From NCBI GenBank assembly GCA_002841025.1, contig PHDQ01000004.1, positions 1 through 36,634 on the forward strand: a stretch of DNA of 36,634 nt, read 5' to 3'. The stretch is from Bacteroidetes bacterium HGW-Bacteroidetes-13 (GTDB lineage Bacteria; Bacteroidota; Bacteroidia; Flavobacteriales; Flavobacteriaceae). The notes beneath the pieces were generated by a model. That model saw nothing but the letters and a program-made list of their open reading frames with translations, was not told where the DNA came from and made no database searches. This document shows, piece by piece, positions 1 to 9,312 of this stretch. Numbering within the stretch: the first letter of the stretch is position 1; each line of letters starts with the position of its first letter. Both the position numbers and the translations under genes were made by a program.

Positions 1-1077
1 CCTTTTATCAATAGCGAAGCATTACAAAGCCGCATTTCCGATTTGTCAAAGCAGGTTGCCAATGATTTGGGCGATATCAGACCGCTATTTGTCGGTATTT
101 TGAACGGCAGTTTTATGTTTGTTTCAGATTTTTTAAAAAATTACCCAAACGATTGTGAGCTGAGTTTCATCAAATTGGCTTCTTATGTAGGAACAGAAAG
201 TTCTCAGCAAGTTCGCACGCTCTTCGGTCTGGATGAAGACTTGACCGGCAGAACCGTCGTCATTCTTGAAGACATTGTGGATACCGGTCACACTTTGGAA
301 GAAATTAACCATATTTTTAAGAAAAAAGGTGTTGAAAAACTACTGATTACCACTCTTTTCTTTAAACCTGAGTCCTATAAAAAAACGATGCCGATAGACT
401 ATGTTGGATTTGAAATTCCAAACAAATTCATTGTTGGTTTTGGTTTAGACTATGACGGTTTGGGAAGAAATCTACCGCAAATTTATCAATTGCATACACA
501 AGAAATGAAAAACATCGTTTTGTTTGGCCCTCCGGGCGCAGGCAAAGGGACGCAGGCAACCATATTGAAAGAAAAATACCATTTGGTTCATATCTCCACC
601 GGCGATGTTTTCCGATTCAATATAAAAAACAGCACACCCCTTGGCGAGAAAGCAAAAACCTATATCGACAAAGGATTGTTGGTTCCGGACAGCATTACCA
701 TCGGCATGCTCGAAGCGGAAGTTGAGAAAAATCCGAATGCAAAAGGTTTTATTTTTGACGGTTTCCCAAGAACCAAAGAACAGGCAAATAAATTGGACGA
801 GTTGCTCAAACGCAAAGGACAATCGGTCAATGCGATGATTGCGCTCGAAGTGGAAGACAATATTTTGGTGGAAAGATTGCTCGAACGCGGAAAAACAAGC
901 GGTCGTCCGGATGATTCCAACGAAATGGTCATTCGCAAGCGAATCAAGGTTTATTACGATGAGACAGCTGTTTTAAAAGAATATTACCAAGCACAAAATA
1001 AATATTTCGGCATCAACGGTATTGGCGAAATCGAGGATATTACCCAACGCGTCAGTCAAGTGATTGATACGTTATAA
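1..1077 (+). CDS. adk: Hypoxanthine phosphoribosyltransferase-adenylate kinase fusion protein, 5' truncated by window edge
   Basis: Frame is open from base 1 (PFINSEALQSRISDLSKQVAND...), so the listed start at 43 (a TTG) is an edge artefact. PRTase motif VVILEDIVDTGHT, then in-frame Adk P-loop NIVLFGPPGAGKGTQA and DGFPRTKEQA; no stop between the two domains. Confidence 0.93.
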   Translation, partial: PFINSEALQSRISDLSKQVANDLGDIRPLFVGILNGSFMFVSDFLKNYPNDCELSFIKLASYVGTESSQQVRTLFGLDEDLTGRTVVILEDIVDTGHTLEEINHIFKKKGVEKLLITTLFFKPESYKKTMPIDYVGFEIPNKFIVGFGLDYDGLGRNLPQIYQLHTQEMKNIVLFGPPGAGKGTQATILKEKYHLVHISTGDVFRFNIKNSTPLGEKAKTYIDKGLLVPDSITIGMLEAEVEKNPNAKGFIFDGFPRTKEQANKLDELLKRKGQSVNAMIALEVEDNILVERLLERGKTSGRPDDSNEMVIRKRIKVYYDETAVLKEYYQAQNKYFGINGIGEIEDITQRVSQVIDTL

Positions 1078-1091
1078 TTTAATTAGAAAAA

Positions 1092-2093
1092 ATGACGGAA
1101 GGCAATTTTGTTGATTATGTAAAGATGTATGTTTCTTCCGGAAAAGGAGGGAAAGGATCCGCCCATTTACGTCGTGAAAAATACATTCCTAAAGGTGGCC
1201 CAGATGGTGGAGACGGTGGACGAGGCGGACACGTAATCATCAGAGGAAACAAAAATCTTTGGACACTTTATCACCTCAAATTTGCCAAGCATGCCCGCGC
1301 CGAGCATGGCGGTGACGGTGCTTCCAACAGAAGTACGGGAGCCGACGGGAAAGATACTTTTGTAGAAGTACCATTGGGAAGCATCATACGCGATGCGGAA
1401 ACCAATGATATCTTGTTTGAAATTACCGAAGACGGACAAACAAAAATTATCGCGGAAGGCGGTAAAGGCGGATTGGGAAACTGGCATTTTAGAACGGCCA
1501 CACACCAGACACCGCGATTCTCGCAACCCGGTATTCCGCTACAAGAACGCGACATCATCATCGAACTGAAAATATTGGCCGATGTGGGCTTGGTAGGATT
1601 TCCGAATGCCGGAAAATCTACTCTGCTATCGGTTATCACTGCGGCTAAACCCAAAATTGCCGACTATCCGTTCACCACGCTCAAACCCAATTTGGGCATC
1701 GTCCCGTACAGAGAATTCCAATCGTTTGTGGTGGCCGATATTCCCGGTATCATCGAAGGAGCTTCTGATGGTAAAGGTTTGGGACTTCGCTTTCTTCGAC
1801 ACATCGAAAGAAATTCGATTTTGTTGTTTCTGATTCCTGCCGATGAAAAAGACTTGAACAAAGCCTATAAAATTTTATTGGGAGAGCTCAAGAAATTTAA
1901 TCCGGAGTTGTTGACAAAACCGAGGGTTATCGCCGTTTCTAAATCCGATTTGTTGGATGAAGAATTAAAAGATGAGCTTCAAAAAAGTTTGAAAAAGCAG
2001 TGGAAATTTCCTTTTCTTTTCATTTCTTCAGTTGCCCAACAAGGTCTTACGGAGTTGAAAGACAAGTTGTGGGAAATCCTCAATGAGGAATAA
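1092..2093 (+). CDS. obgE: Obg family GTPase ObgE/CgtA
   Basis: Glycine-rich Obg domain ([30 protein letters not shown]), G1 [21 protein letters not shown]. Confidence 0.97.
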   Translation: MTEGNFVDYVKMYVSSGKGGKGSAHLRREKYIPKGGPDGGDGGRGGHVIIRGNKNLWTLYHLKFAKHARAEHGGDGASNRSTGADGKDTFVEVPLGSIIRDAETNDILFEITEDGQTKIIAEGGKGGLGNWHFRTATHQTPRFSQPGIPLQERDIIIELKILADVGLVGFPNAGKSTLLSVITAAKPKIADYPFTTLKPNLGIVPYREFQSFVVADIPGIIEGASDGKGLGLRFLRHIERNSILLFLIPADEKDLNKAYKILLGELKKFNPELLTKPRVIAVSKSDLLDEELKDELQKSLKKQWKFPFLFISSVAQQGLTELKDKLWEILNEE

Positions 2094-2230
2094 TCAACCT
2101 AAACCGCATTTTAGGCTTTGCAAACTTTGTGACTTTTTGGTGAAAAAATAACTACAGCGGCATTAAGAAATAGCAATTGAATTTTCTATCCGCCACTTTT
2201 CAAGTATCTTTACGCATATTTGATTAAAAA

Positions 2231-3511
2231 ATGACCAGCATACCTTTAGCCGAACGCATGCGTCCCACTTGCTTGGATGAATTTGTGGGTCAGGCACATT
2301 TGGTGGGAGAACACGGGTTTTTGCGCCAACACATCTTGAAGGGTTTTGTACCTTCTCTGATTTTGTGGGGACCGCCCGGTGTTGGAAAAACCACCTTGGC
2401 TTCGATCATTGCCAAACAATCGCAACGACCTTTTTATCAGTTGAGCGCCATCAATGCGAGCGTCAAGGATGTAAGAGAAATAATCGACAAAGCCAAGTCG
2501 GACAAAGGTATTTTTACCGCCAAAAACCCCATTCTTTTCATTGATGAAATACATCGATTCAGCAAATCACAGCAAGATTCTTTGTTGGCGGCTGTCGAGA
2601 AAGGCTGGATTACGCTGATTGGCGCTACTACAGAAAATCCGAGTTTTGAAGTGATTTCGGCTTTGTTGTCGCGCTGTCAGGTGTATGTTTTAAACGATTT
2701 TGAAAAGGCGGATATGCTTTTGCTCATCCAAAGAGCCATTGAGACGGATGCATTGTTCAAGGAAAAAGACATTCAATTAAAGGAAACCAACGCCTTGCTT
2801 CATCTTTCCGGAGGCGATGGAAGAAAGTTGCTCAACTTACTCGAATTGGTGGTGCTTGCTTCCAATGAAGAAACCATCGCGATTACAGACGAAAAGGTTT
2901 TGGAACTGGTGCAAAAAAATCCGTTGCGGTATGACAAAACCGGGGAAATGCACTACGACATTGTCTCTGCTTTTATCAAATCCATTCGCGGCAGCGACCC
3001 GAATGCTGCGGTCTATTATTTGGCTCGCATGATAGAAGGCGGTGAAGATGTTAAATTCATTGCCAGACGCATGCTTATTTTGGCTTCCGAAGACATTGGC
3101 AATGCCAACCCAACGGCTTTGATTATGGCCAACAATACTTTTCAGGCTGTAGCCGTAGTGGGTAATCCTGAGTCGCGGATTATCTTGAGTCAATGCGCTA
3201 TTTATCTGGCGACTTCGCCCAAAAGCAACAGCAGCTATATGGCTATCAATCAGGCGCAAGAATTGGTCACAAAAACAGGAAATTTGCCTGTGCCACTGCA
3301 TTTGCGCAACGCGCCAACCAAGCTGATGAAGGATTTAGATTACGGAAAGTCATATAAATATGCGCACAATTATGCGGGTAATTTCGCTGAGCAAAACTTT
3401 CTGCCGGACGAAATTGACGGAACGAAATTGTATGAACCCGGACAAAACCAACGGGAGTTTTCCATCCGCGAATTTCTCAAAAAACTTTGGGGGAAGAAAT
3501 ACGGTTATTGA
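2231..3511 (+). CDS. rarA: Replication-associated recombination protein A (RarA/MgsA), AAA+ ATPase
   Basis: [22 protein letters not shown], Walker [20 protein letters not shown], and C-terminal MgsA region. Confidence 0.95.
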   Translation: MTSIPLAERMRPTCLDEFVGQAHLVGEHGFLRQHILKGFVPSLILWGPPGVGKTTLASIIAKQSQRPFYQLSAINASVKDVREIIDKAKSDKGIFTAKNPILFIDEIHRFSKSQQDSLLAAVEKGWITLIGATTENPSFEVISALLSRCQVYVLNDFEKADMLLLIQRAIETDALFKEKDIQLKETNALLHLSGGDGRKLLNLLELVVLASNEETIAITDEKVLELVQKNPLRYDKTGEMHYDIVSAFIKSIRGSDPNAAVYYLARMIEGGEDVKFIARRMLILASEDIGNANPTALIMANNTFQAVAVVGNPESRIILSQCAIYLATSPKSNSSYMAINQAQELVTKTGNLPVPLHLRNAPTKLMKDLDYGKSYKYAHNYAGNFAEQNFLPDEIDGTKLYEPGQNQREFSIREFLKKLWGKKYGY

Positions 3512-4345
3512 TTATTGCTTCTTAAACACTTTAGTTTCCGATTTTCCATTCGCATCGGTAAGTTCAATGGTTAAGTTTCCTTGCGCATCAAAATACCCGA
3601 TGGTGGTTTGTTTTTTGTAAGTCGTTAGGAAGATACCGGGTTGCCCGGTGGGTTTGAGCGTGGCAATCATTCCGTAATTGACCACATCGTCTATCACTGA
3701 TTTTTTGTATAGTTCAAATCCTTTGTCGTTGGGTTTCAACATATAGGAATCACCATCGGCGACCATGTCAACAATGGAAGTTTCTACCACCGGAATGACG
3801 GCGTTTGCAGCGGGCGTTTGCACAACGATTTGCTGTTGAACAGTCTGTGGTTGGTAATTTTGCTGTTGAACTACATTTTGTGCGCCCGGCAATACGTTTT
3901 TAGTGATTGCAGCATTGTAGTTGTATTTGTAATCGACTGCATCCAAAGACTGCAAGGCGTTGCGAAGCGATTCTTGGTAAGACTGTCTGAAATCTTTCGA
4001 GTTGCTCGAACCTTCTTCGGACATAAAAACCGCTTGGTTGTTGCAATTGATTAAATCTACATTGGTTTTGCTCGAAAACATAGTCGATTTGTTTCTCACT
4101 TGTGCTTTCAAAGCCAAGCAGTTGTTAACGGCTAATTCTGGGGGAAAATTCTCATCGTTGAAATAAACCTCAAATCCTTTTTTCTCTAAGTATTGTTTGA
4201 GCAACGAATTGAGCATGTACTTATCCGGTTCGTTCAAAAAATCGAACTGATGCGGGACAATTACATATTTAAAATCATTGATATTTGATTGACCGAAAGT
4301 GTGTAGGCTAAAGGTAAGGATTAGCGCAATAAGAACATTCTTCAT
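3512..4345 (-). CDS. Secreted hypothetical protein, 277 aa
   Basis: N-terminal signal peptide MKNVLIALILTFSLHTFGQ; long ORF; no domain I can name. Confidence 0.8.
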   Translation of the reverse strand: MKNVLIALILTFSLHTFGQSNINDFKYVIVPHQFDFLNEPDKYMLNSLLKQYLEKKGFEVYFNDENFPPELAVNNCLALKAQVRNKSTMFSSKTNVDLINCNNQAVFMSEEGSSNSKDFRQSYQESLRNALQSLDAVDYKYNYNAAITKNVLPGAQNVVQQQNYQPQTVQQQIVVQTPAANAVIPVVETSIVDMVADGDSYMLKPNDKGFELYKKSVIDDVVNYGMIATLKPTGQPGIFLTTYKKQTTIGYFDAQGNLTIELTDANGKSETKVFKKQ

Positions 4346-4425
4346 GGTGGAGGTAGATTATTTGTAGGATGTTTTTAAATAGTATAAAGGAAAAACAATT
4401 CGGCTAATGTATTAATTTTTTCAAT

Positions 4426-5115
4426 TTAAAGGTATGTTTTTAACAAGCCGAGGTGATTTATTTCCAATGTTTTCATTTTGATACTTGAATCTTTTGGATT
4501 GTAAAAAATGGCACGCATTCCAAAATCCAATGCGCCCAATATATCAGCTTCCAAATTGTCTCCCACCATTATACTATGGTTTGGTTTTGAGCCTGCAGTT
4601 GTGACGGCATATTCGAAAATTTTCGGATTTGGTTTTTTTACACCCGCAGCCTCGGAGGTAATGATGTGATTGAAGTAGTTTTCAATTCCTGAGCCTTTTA
4701 TTTTTTTGGATTGGATGTGGTCAAAACCGTTGGTGATGATGTGAAGTTTGTATTTGGGTTTGAGGTATTCCAAAACGTCCAATGCGCCGTCAATCAGGTG
4801 ATTGTGCGCAGTTAGGTTTTCCAAATATTCCAATGAAAGCGCATGTATCATCGGGTCGGAAACGTTTCTGTTTACGGCTGCAAAAGTGTCTTTCAGCCGG
4901 TGGTAGCGCAAGTCTTCCGAGTTTATTTTGTCTTCGCGATACAGCTTCCAGTATTGATCATTGATGGCTTCATAGTGTGTCAAAAACGCATCCAAATCAA
5001 GTTTTATTTGGTGTTTTTTAAACAAATAGAAAAAGGCGAGTTTTGAGTTTTTATCAAAGTCCCAAAGCGTGTGATCTAAATCAAAAAAAACATCGGTGAT
5101 CGGATTCAATTGCAT
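4426..5115 (-). CDS. yjjG: YjjG-family HAD hydrolase / noncanonical pyrimidine nucleotidase
   Basis: HAD motif I DVFFDLDHTLWDFD, motif II HIITNGF, motif III/IV KKPNPKIF...MVGDNLEADI. ATG at 5115 preferred over the upstream ORF start at 5160. Confidence 0.88.
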   Translation of the reverse strand: MQLNPITDVFFDLDHTLWDFDKNSKLAFFYLFKKHQIKLDLDAFLTHYEAINDQYWKLYREDKINSEDLRYHRLKDTFAAVNRNVSDPMIHALSLEYLENLTAHNHLIDGALDVLEYLKPKYKLHIITNGFDHIQSKKIKGSGIENYFNHIITSEAAGVKKPNPKIFEYAVTTAGSKPNHSIMVGDNLEADILGALDFGMRAIFYNPKDSSIKMKTLEINHLGLLKTYL

Positions 5116-6407
5116 AATTGTTTTAATAATTTTATATAGCTGGCACGCCATCCACGCCAATGATCCATTTGGCTAAACGTATAATTGTGAAATACGGTGA
5201 TAAAAGTACCGTGATTTGCTTTTACTATTTCTAATAAAGATGTTAATTTTTTATTACGCTCCGATATGGAGTCAATTTTTTGCAGAGCGGCATCTAATGC
5301 ACAGAAGGGAAACACTTTCAATGGCGTTTGGATTTCGTAGCCCAAATCATAAAAATAAAATGGAAATGAAGTGCTGGCTCTAAAACCTAAATGTGTTGCA
5401 TATCCCATGGTGTAGTCTTCACGGATTTCTAATTCGATTAATTTTCGATACGTTTCCGGTAAGTTGAGCTTGGTGAATGATTGCCTCACCCTATCTGTTT
5501 TTCGGTGGATGATATTTTCCAAACGTTCCTTTTCCACACGCATTTTATTGGCATCATTTTGTGCCAAAAAAGAAATTTTAAGTCCGACACTTGCCTTGTC
5601 TGCCAAATCCTTGATGAGTAGTTTGAACTTTGGCTCGCTTATACTCAGGCTTTTATCATACGCGCTGATTTCGGATAGTAAAAAGAAGAAGCGAATCTCG
5701 ACCGGATATTTTTCGTGTTCGCCCAATATCCATTCATAGATGTCGTACGGATCGTTTCGCAACCGAAGATGAACCAATGCTCTTCGCCACAAATGATTGA
5801 ATTTCAATTGATAGATGTTTTTGGAAATTTCAATCAAATTTCTCAATACACTTTTGCAGCGGTAAGCGTAGGCTTCGGGAATATCCAAAATGCTGATTGC
5901 TTTGAATGCAGGGCTTTCAAAGACTTTTTCGGGGAATTTGGCTTGTAAAATTTCCTTGAATTTTAGCGCCCAAATATCCACCACCGGAATTTCCAAAAAA
6001 TTATTTTTTCCGGCAATGCCTTCGCCAACGGGAAATCGTCCGAATTCATCTTTGACATGCGGAAGATATTCTTCGTATCGACTGAGTAGATAGAAACTAG
6101 CTGCAAAAATATCAAATGGGATTGCGCTTTTTTCCCCGACTGAGAAAAAACAGGGCGTATCGTCCCAATTATCAATGTGAATTTCGATATCTGAAATTCC
6201 TCTGTCAAAAAGCAAATCATGGTTTTTTACAAATAATTCATTGCCCAAAGCTTGTTTGGAATACGACATTTTCAGGTCATCATGGGCAACAAAATCCTCA
6301 ACCCGCGAAGTAAATTCAACCGGAATGTTTAATATTCGCACACAAATTTGCCGAAAGATATAAACCAATCGAGGGGTGATTTTGTGGCTGTAAATGAGTA
6401 GCGGCAA
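5106..6407 (-). CDS. Polysaccharide deacetylase-like family protein (433 aa)
   Basis: Overall resemblance to flavobacterial polysaccharide-deacetylase-annotated proteins (LLSRYEEYLPHVKDEFGRFP, C-terminal TLGFRASTSFPFYFYDL-type region GYATHLGFRASTSFPFYFYDLGYE). Not confirmed by search. Confidence 0.7.
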   Translation of the reverse strand: MPLLIYSHKITPRLVYIFRQICVRILNIPVEFTSRVEDFVAHDDLKMSYSKQALGNELFVKNHDLLFDRGISDIEIHIDNWDDTPCFFSVGEKSAIPFDIFAASFYLLSRYEEYLPHVKDEFGRFPVGEGIAGKNNFLEIPVVDIWALKFKEILQAKFPEKVFESPAFKAISILDIPEAYAYRCKSVLRNLIEISKNIYQLKFNHLWRRALVHLRLRNDPYDIYEWILGEHEKYPVEIRFFFLLSEISAYDKSLSISEPKFKLLIKDLADKASVGLKISFLAQNDANKMRVEKERLENIIHRKTDRVRQSFTKLNLPETYRKLIELEIREDYTMGYATHLGFRASTSFPFYFYDLGYEIQTPLKVFPFCALDAALQKIDSISERNKKLTSLLEIVKANHGTFITVFHNYTFSQMDHWRGWRASYIKLLKQLCN

Positions 6408-6423
6408 GGTGAAGCGATTTTAG

Positions 6424-6486
6424 ATTAATGAATTATGAATTATGAATTGTGAATTGTGAATTGTGAATTGTGATTTACGAATTGTG
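6424..6486. repeat. Intergenic heptanucleotide tandem array, 9 units (AATTRTG variants)
   Basis: attaatg aattatg aattatg aattgtg aattgtg aattgtg aattgtg atttacg aattgtg, exact 7-bp register. Confidence 0.95.
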
Positions 6487-6549
6487 AATTAATTATTTAC
6501 TGTTTTTTGATTACGGGGTAACGAGTTTAAAAAATTTGTCTATTGCCTA

Positions 6550-6569
6550 CCTGCCTGCCGGCAGGCAGG
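6550..6569. repeat. 20-bp perfect palindrome CCTGCCTGCCGGCAGGCAGG flanked by identical heptads TTGCCTA
   Basis: Left heptads TTGTCTA TTGCCTA (6536-6549), palindrome 6550-6569, right heptads TTGCCTA TTGTCTT (6570-6583). Confidence 0.95.
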
Positions 6570-6591
6570 TTGCCTATTGTCTTCGGGCTTC

Positions 6592-7290
6592 TCACATCAA
6601 CCCTTCATCGGAAAAACTATAATATTTATTACCCCCGACTATAATATGATCCAGCACCCGAATATCCAAATTTTCGCCGGCTTTTTGAAATTTTTGTGTC
6701 AGGCGTTTGTCCGATTCGCTCGGAACTAAGTTTTCGGTCGGGTGATTGTGGCAAAGTATCATCGACGTTGCGCTCAATTCTAAGGCTTTTCTGAAGGCCA
6801 AACGAACATCAACTGTGGTCGTGCTGATGCCGCCTTTGCTGAGTTGTTCGGTTCGGATGATTTTGGTAGCCTGATTCAGATAAAGTACCCAAAACTCTTC
6901 ATGTGGCAAATCGGAAAGCAGGGGTTCCATGATTTGAAAAACATCTCGGCTGGTGGTGACTTTTTTTCGTTCGATGCTTTCTGTGTTTTGTCGGCGTCTT
7001 CCCAATTCGAGTGTAGCGGCGATGCTGATGGCTTTGGCTTCGCCGATTCCTTTGAATTGCATCAACTGCTCGAGGGTGAGTTTGCCGAGTTCGTTCAGGT
7101 TGTTTTCTACTTTGGCCAAAATCCGTTTGCTCAAATCCACCGCCGATTCGTTTCTACTGCCCGAACCAATCACGATGGCAAGCAATTCTGCATCGCTCAG
7201 GCTGGTTTTGCCTTTCTGCGCTAATTTTTCTCGCGGTCGGTCGTCTTCAGACCATTGTTTAATCGATAGATTTTGGGAGCTGGGATCCAT
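6592..7290 (-). CDS. radC: RadC family JAB/MPN domain protein
   Basis: IKQWSEDDRPREKL, helix-hairpin-helix FKGIGEAKA, JAMM-like motif CHNHPTENLVPSESD. ATG at 7290 fits the promoter below better than the 7341 TTG start. Confidence 0.95.
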   Translation of the reverse strand: MDPSSQNLSIKQWSEDDRPREKLAQKGKTSLSDAELLAIVIGSGSRNESAVDLSKRILAKVENNLNELGKLTLEQLMQFKGIGEAKAISIAATLELGRRRQNTESIERKKVTTSRDVFQIMEPLLSDLPHEEFWVLYLNQATKIIRTEQLSKGGISTTTVDVRLAFRKALELSATSMILCHNHPTENLVPSESDKRLTQKFQKAGENLDIRVLDHIIVGGNKYYSFSDEGLM

Positions 7291-7307
7291 TTCGATAAGC
7301 TTGTAAA

Positions 7308-7341
7308 CAAATATAGTGGCTTTTTGGGAGAAAAAGTTCAA
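7308..7341 (-). promoter_or_regulatory. Bacteroidetes-type promoter for radC: TTG-N23-TATATTTG
   Basis: On the minus strand, TTG (7341-7339), 23-nt spacer, TATATTTG (7315-7308), matching the TTG/TTTG...TAnnTTTG consensus. Confidence 0.6.
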
Positions 7342-7474
7342 CTTAATCGAGTGTGTTTAGAAAACGGGACTTGCAATCGTTTATTTTTATAAATCACCTG
7401 TTTCAAATATCATGGATTTCTTGATAAAAACAGTCGTTTCGAAAACTTGATTTTTACACTTAAGATTAGATCAT

Positions 7475-9244
7475 TTAATATTTAATCAATTTGCGGACAA
7501 AAGTTCCTTCTGTTGAGTCTATCACGAGAATCAGTAAACCTTTATAGTTATTGTTTATTTCAATTTCGAATTTGTTGTTTTTAGGAGAGCTGTCTTCGAA
7601 GATAATTTGACCTAAAGTGTCGTAAATTTTAATTTTTCTGATACTTACAAAACTGGAAATATCTATGGTAAACCTATTTTCAAAGGGATTTGGAAACACC
7701 ATCAATCTATCACTTTTAGATATGTCTTCCAATGATAAGGTAGCAGTACCCTGCTTAATTTGATTTATTTGATTGATGTTGACATTCGTGAAGTTTTCAA
7801 ATTTTCCGTCAGGCCATCTGACTTTGACATTGTCAATACTAGAAGCAATTCCCAAACCAAACTCAAGAGGTAAACTGTTAAATGATCCTCTTCCTGCGCC
7901 ACCGCTCACTTCTTTTACGGTAGTGAGTCCTCCTGCTGTAATTTCTACTCTGGCTCCAATTGCATTTACGTTACTGTTGAAACCCAATACACTATTAATC
8001 ACACCTTCCAAATCAAGCGTTACCCAATTATTTGAATTGACGGAATCATTTCTCCATAATTTGGTGTCAACACCTGGGCCGCCGGTTAAAATCACATCTT
8101 GGTCGCCATCGTTGTCATAATCAGCAAATGCCACGCCTCTTGCGTCCCAAGTGATGTTTCCTAAAACGCTATTCGTAATATCCTGAAATGTTGTTCCATT
8201 AATGTTCCTAAAAAGGATGCTTTGTGTGGATGATGGATCAAACCCATTCGAAACAAAGAAGTCCTCAAATCTATCATTGTCTATGTCCCCAACATTGCAA
8301 CTAATTCCCCAACCGGAAGTGTCTTCTGTGCCGGTTTCAATGGTTTTATCGAGGAAAGTGAGATTACCTTGATTTTGATAAAACGCATTGGGTTGAAAAG
8401 GAGGAGGAGGTGTCGTTCCCGGTGCGTGCGGCCATGTAGTCCAATACAAATCCATGTCTAAGTCGTTGTCGTAATCGAACGAAATAACCCCCATGCCAAG
8501 TCCAACTTGGTTAATTCCAGCGGTGCTTGATATGTCAGTAAAATTTCCTGTCCCGTCATTTAAATATAATTTGTTTGAAACAGAAGACCTATTACCGGTG
8601 AAAATGTCTATCCAACCATCGTTGTTAATATCTGTCGGAACCACGCCGATATCTAAACTGTTTTCATTAATGCCTACGCTGCTTGAGACATTTTGAAACT
8701 GAAAATTACCTAAATTCTTATATAAAAAATCATTTGCGGAACTGGCTACATAAATATCTAAAAGCCCATCTCTATTGTAGTCTAATAGTGAAACACCCCT
8801 TTTTCGGGTGGTGTTGTCTGTGATGTTGGATTGTACTCCCAAAATAGATTGAAATGAGTAGTTTGAAGCTACACCTAAGTTCCTGTAAAGCAAATCGGGA
8901 TTTATACCATCTACAGATACGAGGAAAATATCCAAGTTTCCATCGTTGTCAAAATCACCAAAGACACATCCTGTCGTAGGAAATGAATCAGTTAAACCTA
9001 CAGCAATACTCACATCAGTAAATACATCATTTCCATCATTCCGCATTAATTTAGATTGCCCGTTAGTAGATAAAAAAATGTCCTGATCACCGTCATTATC
9101 ATAGTCGCCCCATGCGATAGATTCAACTGTTTCAGCATTGAAAGACAAACCTGCCGTAGCGGTAACATCCGTGAATACTGTTTGCGCTTGTGTGCGAATC
9201 AAACTCAAACCTGCAAAAAGAAGTAATAAGTAATTTAATTTCAT
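7475..9244 (-). CDS. Secreted FG-GAP/VCBS repeat protein with ASPIC/UnbV-like domain and T9SS type A sorting domain
   Basis: Signal peptide; repeated DYDNDGDQDIFL / DFDNDGNLDIFL blades; ASPIC-like NAIGARVEITAGG...VKVRWPDG; C-terminal VFPNPFENRFTIDI...LIKY. Confidence 0.92.
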   Translation of the reverse strand: MKLNYLLLLFAGLSLIRTQAQTVFTDVTATAGLSFNAETVESIAWGDYDNDGDQDIFLSTNGQSKLMRNDGNDVFTDVSIAVGLTDSFPTTGCVFGDFDNDGNLDIFLVSVDGINPDLLYRNLGVASNYSFQSILGVQSNITDNTTRKRGVSLLDYNRDGLLDIYVASSANDFLYKNLGNFQFQNVSSSVGINENSLDIGVVPTDINNDGWIDIFTGNRSSVSNKLYLNDGTGNFTDISSTAGINQVGLGMGVISFDYDNDLDMDLYWTTWPHAPGTTPPPPFQPNAFYQNQGNLTFLDKTIETGTEDTSGWGISCNVGDIDNDRFEDFFVSNGFDPSSTQSILFRNINGTTFQDITNSVLGNITWDARGVAFADYDNDGDQDVILTGGPGVDTKLWRNDSVNSNNWVTLDLEGVINSVLGFNSNVNAIGARVEITAGGLTTVKEVSGGAGRGSFNSLPLEFGLGIASSIDNVKVRWPDGKFENFTNVNINQINQIKQGTATLSLEDISKSDRLMVFPNPFENRFTIDISSFVSIRKIKIYDTLGQIIFEDSSPKNNKFEIEINNNYKGLLILVIDSTEGTFVRKLIKY

Positions 9245-9288
9245 AGTTTTTTTGTATTGAGTGTTTGTCTAAATAAAAAAACATTAAC

Positions 9289-9296
9289 CAAATGTA
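9289..9296 (-). promoter_or_regulatory. -7 box TACATTTG upstream of the FG-GAP gene
   Basis: Exact TAnnTTTG on the minus strand about 45 nt before the start codon; no convincing -33 element seen. Confidence 0.35.
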
Positions 9297-9312
9297 ACTA
9301 AAAAACAATTTT

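Noticed and set aside
2098-2115. obgE terminator hairpin CCTAAA/TTTAGG
   Set aside because: Only a 6-bp AT-rich stem and no T-tract; too weak to call.
2837-3301. 154-aa ORF antisense to rarA
   Set aside because: Same reasoning; no start context or domain.
6424-6583. CRISPR-like array
   Set aside because: Units are 7 bp with no spacers; there are no cas genes in the window.
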